Positions 5,784-8,841 of a DNA stretch of 8,841 nt are shown piece by piece. The DNA comes from Ramlibacter sp. (GTDB taxonomy: Bacteria > Pseudomonadota > Gammaproteobacteria > Burkholderiales > Burkholderiaceae_C), in contig JANXVP010000442.1 of the NCBI GenBank assembly GCA_025351615.1, positions 1 to 8,841 of the forward strand, read 5' to 3'. Made by a program: the position numbers and the translations under genes. The first letter of the stretch is position 1. Every line of letters begins with the position of its first letter. The notes under the pieces are model-generated. The model was not told where the DNA came from. It did not search any database and saw only the letters and a list, made by a program, of their open reading frames with translations.

Positions 5784-7247
5784 TCAGCCGCAGTGGGCGG
5801 CAATGAAGCTTTTCACGGCCTCGACATCGGGCGGCAGGACGGTGACCCGCCGCGGCAGTTGCTCCAGGCCCTCGAAACGCGCCGGCCGGTCCGGTTCACG
5901 GCCCAGCGCCTCGACGATGGTGGCCGCGAACTTGATCGGCAACGCCGTCTCCAGGACGATCATCGGCACGCCCGGCTGGCGCTGCTCGCGGGCGACTTTC
6001 AGGCCGTCCGCGGTATGGGTGTCGATCACGATGCCGAAGCGCCCGAAGGTGTCGCGGATGGTGGCCAGCCGGTCGGCGTGGGTGCTCTTGCCGCTGACGA
6101 ACCCGAAACGTTCGCGTGCATTGCGAAATGCCGGATCGGCGCTCAAGTCGAACCGGCCCGAGCCCGCGAGCTGCTCGCCGAACAGCGACTTGACGCGATC
6201 GCCGTCGCGTCCCAGCAGGTCGAACACGAAGCGCTCGAAGTTGCTCGCCTTGGAAATGTCCATCGACGGACTGGAGGTTTCGTGCGTGTCGGCGGCCGCC
6301 CGCACCCGGTAGACGCCAGTGCGAAAGAACTCGTCGAGCACGTCGTTCTCATTGGTCGCCAGCACCAACCGCTCGATCGGCAGTCCCATCATCCGCGCCA
6401 CATGGCCGGCGCAGATGTTGCCGAAATTGCCGGAGGGCACGGCGAAGCTGACAGTGGGACGAGACGGAGCTTTCGCCGCAAGCGTGGGGGCCGCATTCGT
6501 TGCCTGGAAATAACCCGCGAAGTAATACACGACCTGCGCCATCAGCCGGGCCCAGTTGATCGAGTTGACGGTGCCGATGCGGTACCTGCGCTTGAACGCG
6601 GCGTCGCTGGAGACGGCCTTGACGATGTCCTGGCAATCGTCGAACACGCCCTCGAGCGCGAGGTTGTGGATGTTCGCATCCAGCAGGCTGAACATCTGCG
6701 CCTGCTGGAACGGACTCATGCGGCCGTGCGGCGACGTCATGAAGACGCGAACACCGTGCTTGCCTCGCATCGCGTACTCGGCGGCGCTGCCGGTATCGCC
6801 CGAGGTGGCGCCCAGGATGTTGAGCTGTTCGCCCCGGCGCGCCAGCTCGTACTCGAACAGGTTGCCCAGCAGTTGCATCGCCATGTCCTTGAAGGCCAGC
6901 GTCGGGCCGTTGGACAACGCCTCGAGATACAAGGGCGCCTGTGCTGAGCCGGGCGCGTCCTCCAGCTTCTTGAGCGAAACAATTTCCCTGGTGCCGAACA
7001 CCTGCTCGGTGTAGGTCTTGCGGCAGATCGCCCGCAGGTCGTCCGCCGGAATGTCGTCGATGAAGAGCGAGAGGATTGCGAAAGCCAGATCCGCATACGG
7101 CAGGGCGCGCCACTGCTCCAACGTGGCCGCGTCCACCTCCGGATAACGCTCCGGCAGGTACAGGCCGCCATCGGGGGCCAGGCCCTCTAGCAGGATCTCG
7201 CAAAACTGCTTGCGGTCCGCATGGCCACGCGTCGAAACATAAAGCAT
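5784..7247 (-). CDS. thrC: Threonine synthase, long form
   Basis: ThrC is a pyridoxal-phosphate enzyme that converts O-phosphohomoserine to threonine, the last step of the threonine branch. From the ATG at 7247 the product is 487 residues, the long form also found in E. coli-like and fungal enzymes. The N-terminal block YVSTRG...LAPDGGLYLPE (3-33) is diagnostic for this form. The PLP lysine is Lys120 in TLAFKDMAMQLLG, the glycine-rich phosphate loop is ATSGDTG (147-153), and VPSGNFGNICAGHVARMMGLPI follows in the second half. An upstream in-frame extension of 54 residues lies wholly inside hom and shows no threonine synthase similarity, so it is rejected. The ATG shares one base with the hom stop (TGATG), and GGAAGA lies about nine bases upstream. 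No thrB is present, so homoserine kinase must be encoded elsewhere, as is usual in betaproteobacteria. Confidence 0.97.
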   Translation of the reverse strand: MLYVSTRGHADRKQFCEILLEGLAPDGGLYLPERYPEVDAATLEQWRALPYADLAFAILSLFIDDIPADDLRAICRKTYTEQVFGTREIVSLKKLEDAPGSAQAPLYLEALSNGPTLAFKDMAMQLLGNLFEYELARRGEQLNILGATSGDTGSAAEYAMRGKHGVRVFMTSPHGRMSPFQQAQMFSLLDANIHNLALEGVFDDCQDIVKAVSSDAAFKRRYRIGTVNSINWARLMAQVVYYFAGYFQATNAAPTLAAKAPSRPTVSFAVPSGNFGNICAGHVARMMGLPIERLVLATNENDVLDEFFRTGVYRVRAAADTHETSSPSMDISKASNFERFVFDLLGRDGDRVKSLFGEQLAGSGRFDLSADPAFRNARERFGFVSGKSTHADRLATIRDTFGRFGIVIDTHTADGLKVAREQRQPGVPMIVLETALPIKFAATIVEALGREPDRPARFEGLEQLPRRVTVLPPDVEAVKSFIAAHCG

Positions 7248-8593
7248 CAGGCCAGTTCTTCCTTGCGGATGCGCACGATCGGCGCCAACACGGTGGGCAG
7301 GTCCTGCATCTGCGCGATCACTTCGTTCATCGTGCCTTCGCGCACGCTGTGTGTCAGGATGATCAGGTCGGTTTGCGCAACGCTGCGCCCGCCCTCCAAC
7401 GGCTGGCACTCCCCGGCCACCTGGTCTGCCTCCCGCTGGAGCATGGCGTCGATGCTGATGTCGGCCGCCGCCAGCAGGCCCGTCACCCTGGCCAGGACGC
7501 CGGCTTCATCCGCGACGCGCAGCCGCAGGTAATAGCTGGTCACCACCTCGCTCATCGGCAACACCGGCGCATCGCTCATCGCGTCGGGCTGGAACGCCAG
7601 GTGCGGCACGCGGTGCGCTGCGTCGACGGTGTGCAGGCGCGTGACGTCGACCAGGTCGGCGATGACCGCGCTGGCGGTGGGCTCGCTGCCTGCCCCTTTG
7701 CCGTAGTACAGCGTGGTGCCGACGGCGTCGCCCTGCACCATCACGGCATTCATTGCGCCTTCGACATTGGCGATCAGGCGCTTGCTGGGCACCAGGCTGG
7801 GGTGCACGCGTAGCTCCACCCCCCTGGCCGTGCGTTTCGTGATCCCCAGCAGCTTGATGCGGTAGCCGAGCTGCTCGGCATAGCGGATGTCCTGCGCGCC
7901 CAGCCGGGTGATGCCCTCGACATAGGCCTTGTCGAACTGCACCGGAATGCCGAAGGCGATGGCCGACATGATCGTGGCCTTGTGCGCAGCGTCGACGCCT
8001 TCGATGTCGAAGGTCGGGTCAGCCTCGGCATAGCCCAGGCGCTGCGCCTCCTTGAGTGCGACGTCGAAGTCCAGCCCCTTGTCGCGCATTTCGGACAGGA
8101 TGAAATTCGTGGTTCCGTTGATGATGCCGGCGATCCACTCGATGCTGTTGGCGGTCAGGCCTTCGCGCAGCGCCTTGATGATCGGGATGCCGCCGGCCAC
8201 GGCCGCCTCGAACGCGACCATCACGCCCTTGCGGTGCGCAGCCGCGAAGATTTCCGTGCCGTGGACCGCGAGCAAGGCCTTGTTGGCGGTGACCACATGC
8301 TTGCCGGCTTCGATGGCTTCCATCACGAGTTGCCGTGCGATGCCGTAGCCGCCGATCAGCTCTACGACGATGTCGATCTCCGGATTGGCGATGACAGCGC
8401 GGGCGTCGCTGACGACCTCGACACCATTGCCCACCAGCGACCGCGCCCGCGCGGTATCGAGGTCAGCCACCATCGTGATCTCGATACCGCGGCCGGCGCG
8501 CCGCAGGATTTCATGCTGGTTGCGCTTCAGGACATTGAAGACACCGGTGCCGACGGTGCCGATCCCCAGCAGCCCGACCTGGATTGCTTTCAT
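7247..8593 (-). CDS. hom: Homoserine dehydrogenase (monofunctional, with ACT domain)
   Basis: This enzyme reduces aspartate semialdehyde to homoserine with NAD(P)H, at the branch leading to threonine and methionine. The 448-residue product is the monofunctional type, not fused to aspartate kinase. The nucleotide-binding turn is GIGTVG (10-15). VTANKALLA (101-109) carries Lys105. The catalytic domain shows GGIPIIKALREGL (134-146), INGTTNFIL (158-166), and ADPTFDIEGVDAAHK (191-205) with Asp201 and Lys205 spaced like the yeast Asp219/Lys223 pair. A C-terminal ACT domain (about 353-430, beginning SYYLRLRVADEAGVLARV) is the usual site of feedback control by threonine; that role here is inferred from the family. 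The ATG overlaps the aminotransferase stop as ATGA and has only a weak purine-rich site upstream, so translation is probably coupled. Confidence 0.98.
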   Translation of the reverse strand: MKAIQVGLLGIGTVGTGVFNVLKRNQHEILRRAGRGIEITMVADLDTARARSLVGNGVEVVSDARAVIANPEIDIVVELIGGYGIARQLVMEAIEAGKHVVTANKALLAVHGTEIFAAAHRKGVMVAFEAAVAGGIPIIKALREGLTANSIEWIAGIINGTTNFILSEMRDKGLDFDVALKEAQRLGYAEADPTFDIEGVDAAHKATIMSAIAFGIPVQFDKAYVEGITRLGAQDIRYAEQLGYRIKLLGITKRTARGVELRVHPSLVPSKRLIANVEGAMNAVMVQGDAVGTTLYYGKGAGSEPTASAVIADLVDVTRLHTVDAAHRVPHLAFQPDAMSDAPVLPMSEVVTSYYLRLRVADEAGVLARVTGLLAAADISIDAMLQREADQVAGECQPLEGGRSVAQTDLIILTHSVREGTMNEVIAQMQDLPTVLAPIVRIRKEELA

Positions 8594-8841
8594 CGTGACG
8601 TGCGCTTTCTGTAGCTGGCGAGAAACTTCGCGATCCGCCCAATGGCCTCGCGCAGGTCGTCTTCATGGGGCAGGAAGACGATCCGGAAATGGTCGGGGGA
8701 GGCCCAGTTGAAGCCTGTGCCCTGCACCAGCATGACCCGCGTCTCCTGCAGCAGTTCGAGAAAGAACTGGCGGTCGTCCTGGATCGGGTACATCGCCGGG
8801 TCAAGACGCGGAAACATGTACAGCGCAGCCTGCGGCTTGAC
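8590..8841 (-). CDS. alaA: AlaA-type alanine (glutamate-pyruvate) aminotransferase, C-terminal part
   Basis: The last 83 codons of a class I PLP aminotransferase lie inside the window; the upstream part is cut off at 8841. The fragment reads VKPQAALYMFPRLDPAMYP, then a QDDRQFFLELLQETRVMLVQG segment, then TGFNWASPDHFRIVFLP and an end at ASYRKRTSR. The order ALYMFP, VLLVQGT-like and FNW.PDH.RIV.LP closely follows the C-terminus of E. coli AlaA, which makes alanine from pyruvate and glutamate. The Arg in PDHFRIV corresponds to the conserved arginine that grips the substrate carboxylate in this fold. The PLP lysine is outside the window. It overlaps hom by four bases, so it likely heads or belongs to the same transcript. 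An AlaC- or aspartate-type paralog cannot be fully excluded from the fragment, but AlaA fits best. Confidence 0.85.
   Translation of the reverse strand, partial: VKPQAALYMFPRLDPAMYPIQDDRQFFLELLQETRVMLVQGTGFNWASPDHFRIVFLPHEDDLREAIGRIAKFLASYRKRTSR

Noticed and set aside
5274..6947. A 557-codon plus-strand open frame opposite mobB and thrC
   Set aside because: It shows no domain and has antisense composition, while both minus-strand genes are fully conserved.
7248..7409. A 54-codon N-terminal extension of thrC
   Set aside because: It lies entirely in the hom coding region in another frame and does not resemble threonine synthase; the ATG at 7247 begins exactly at the conserved N-terminus.

Overview
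The window is GC-rich (roughly two thirds G+C by eye) and densely coded, and every gene I can support reads on the minus strand. Gene content and protein style point to a betaproteobacterium of the order Burkholderiales. The signs are a Bug/TctC-type solute receptor, a long-form threonine synthase directly after homoserine dehydrogenase with no homoserine kinase between them, and a molybdenum-cofactor cluster after the threonine genes. I cannot name a genus.

In transcription order (high to low coordinates) the layout is: the C-terminal end of an AlaA-type alanine aminotransferase (8590-8841, cut by the window edge); homoserine dehydrogenase hom (7247-8593); threonine synthase thrC (5784-7247); molybdopterin-guanine dinucleotide adapter mobB (5241-5771); molybdopterin molybdotransferase moeA (3971-5230); the small and large subunits of molybdopterin synthase, moaD (3723-3974) and moaE (3245-3721); a secreted S9-family prolyl-oligopeptidase-like protein (1045-3231); a periplasmic Bug/TctC receptor (67-1035); and the first 17 codons of an FAD-binding oxidoreductase (1-53).

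The genes are packed with gaps of 0 to 13 bases or overlaps of 1 to 4 bases (ATGA at alaA/hom and moeA/moaD, TGATG at hom/thrC). No gap is long enough for an ordinary promoter or terminator, so the run looks like one or a few co-transcribed, translationally coupled units. Functionally there are three blocks: aspartate-family amino acid synthesis (hom, thrC, with an aminotransferase upstream), molybdenum cofactor assembly (MoaD/MoaE make molybdopterin, MoeA inserts molybdate, MobB assists nucleotide attachment), and an envelope/catabolic tail (peptidase, Bug receptor, flavoprotein) whose link to the first two is not evident.

I see no mobile element, CRISPR array, RNA gene or phage gene, and no sign of a wholly new system. 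The most unusual details are small: a near-tandem 14-base repeat with a five-codon mini-ORF between mobB and moeA, MoaD Gly-Gly codons that double as the ribosome binding site of moaE, and a peptidase that keeps the prolyl oligopeptidase triad but apparently lacks the proline-stacking tryptophan.
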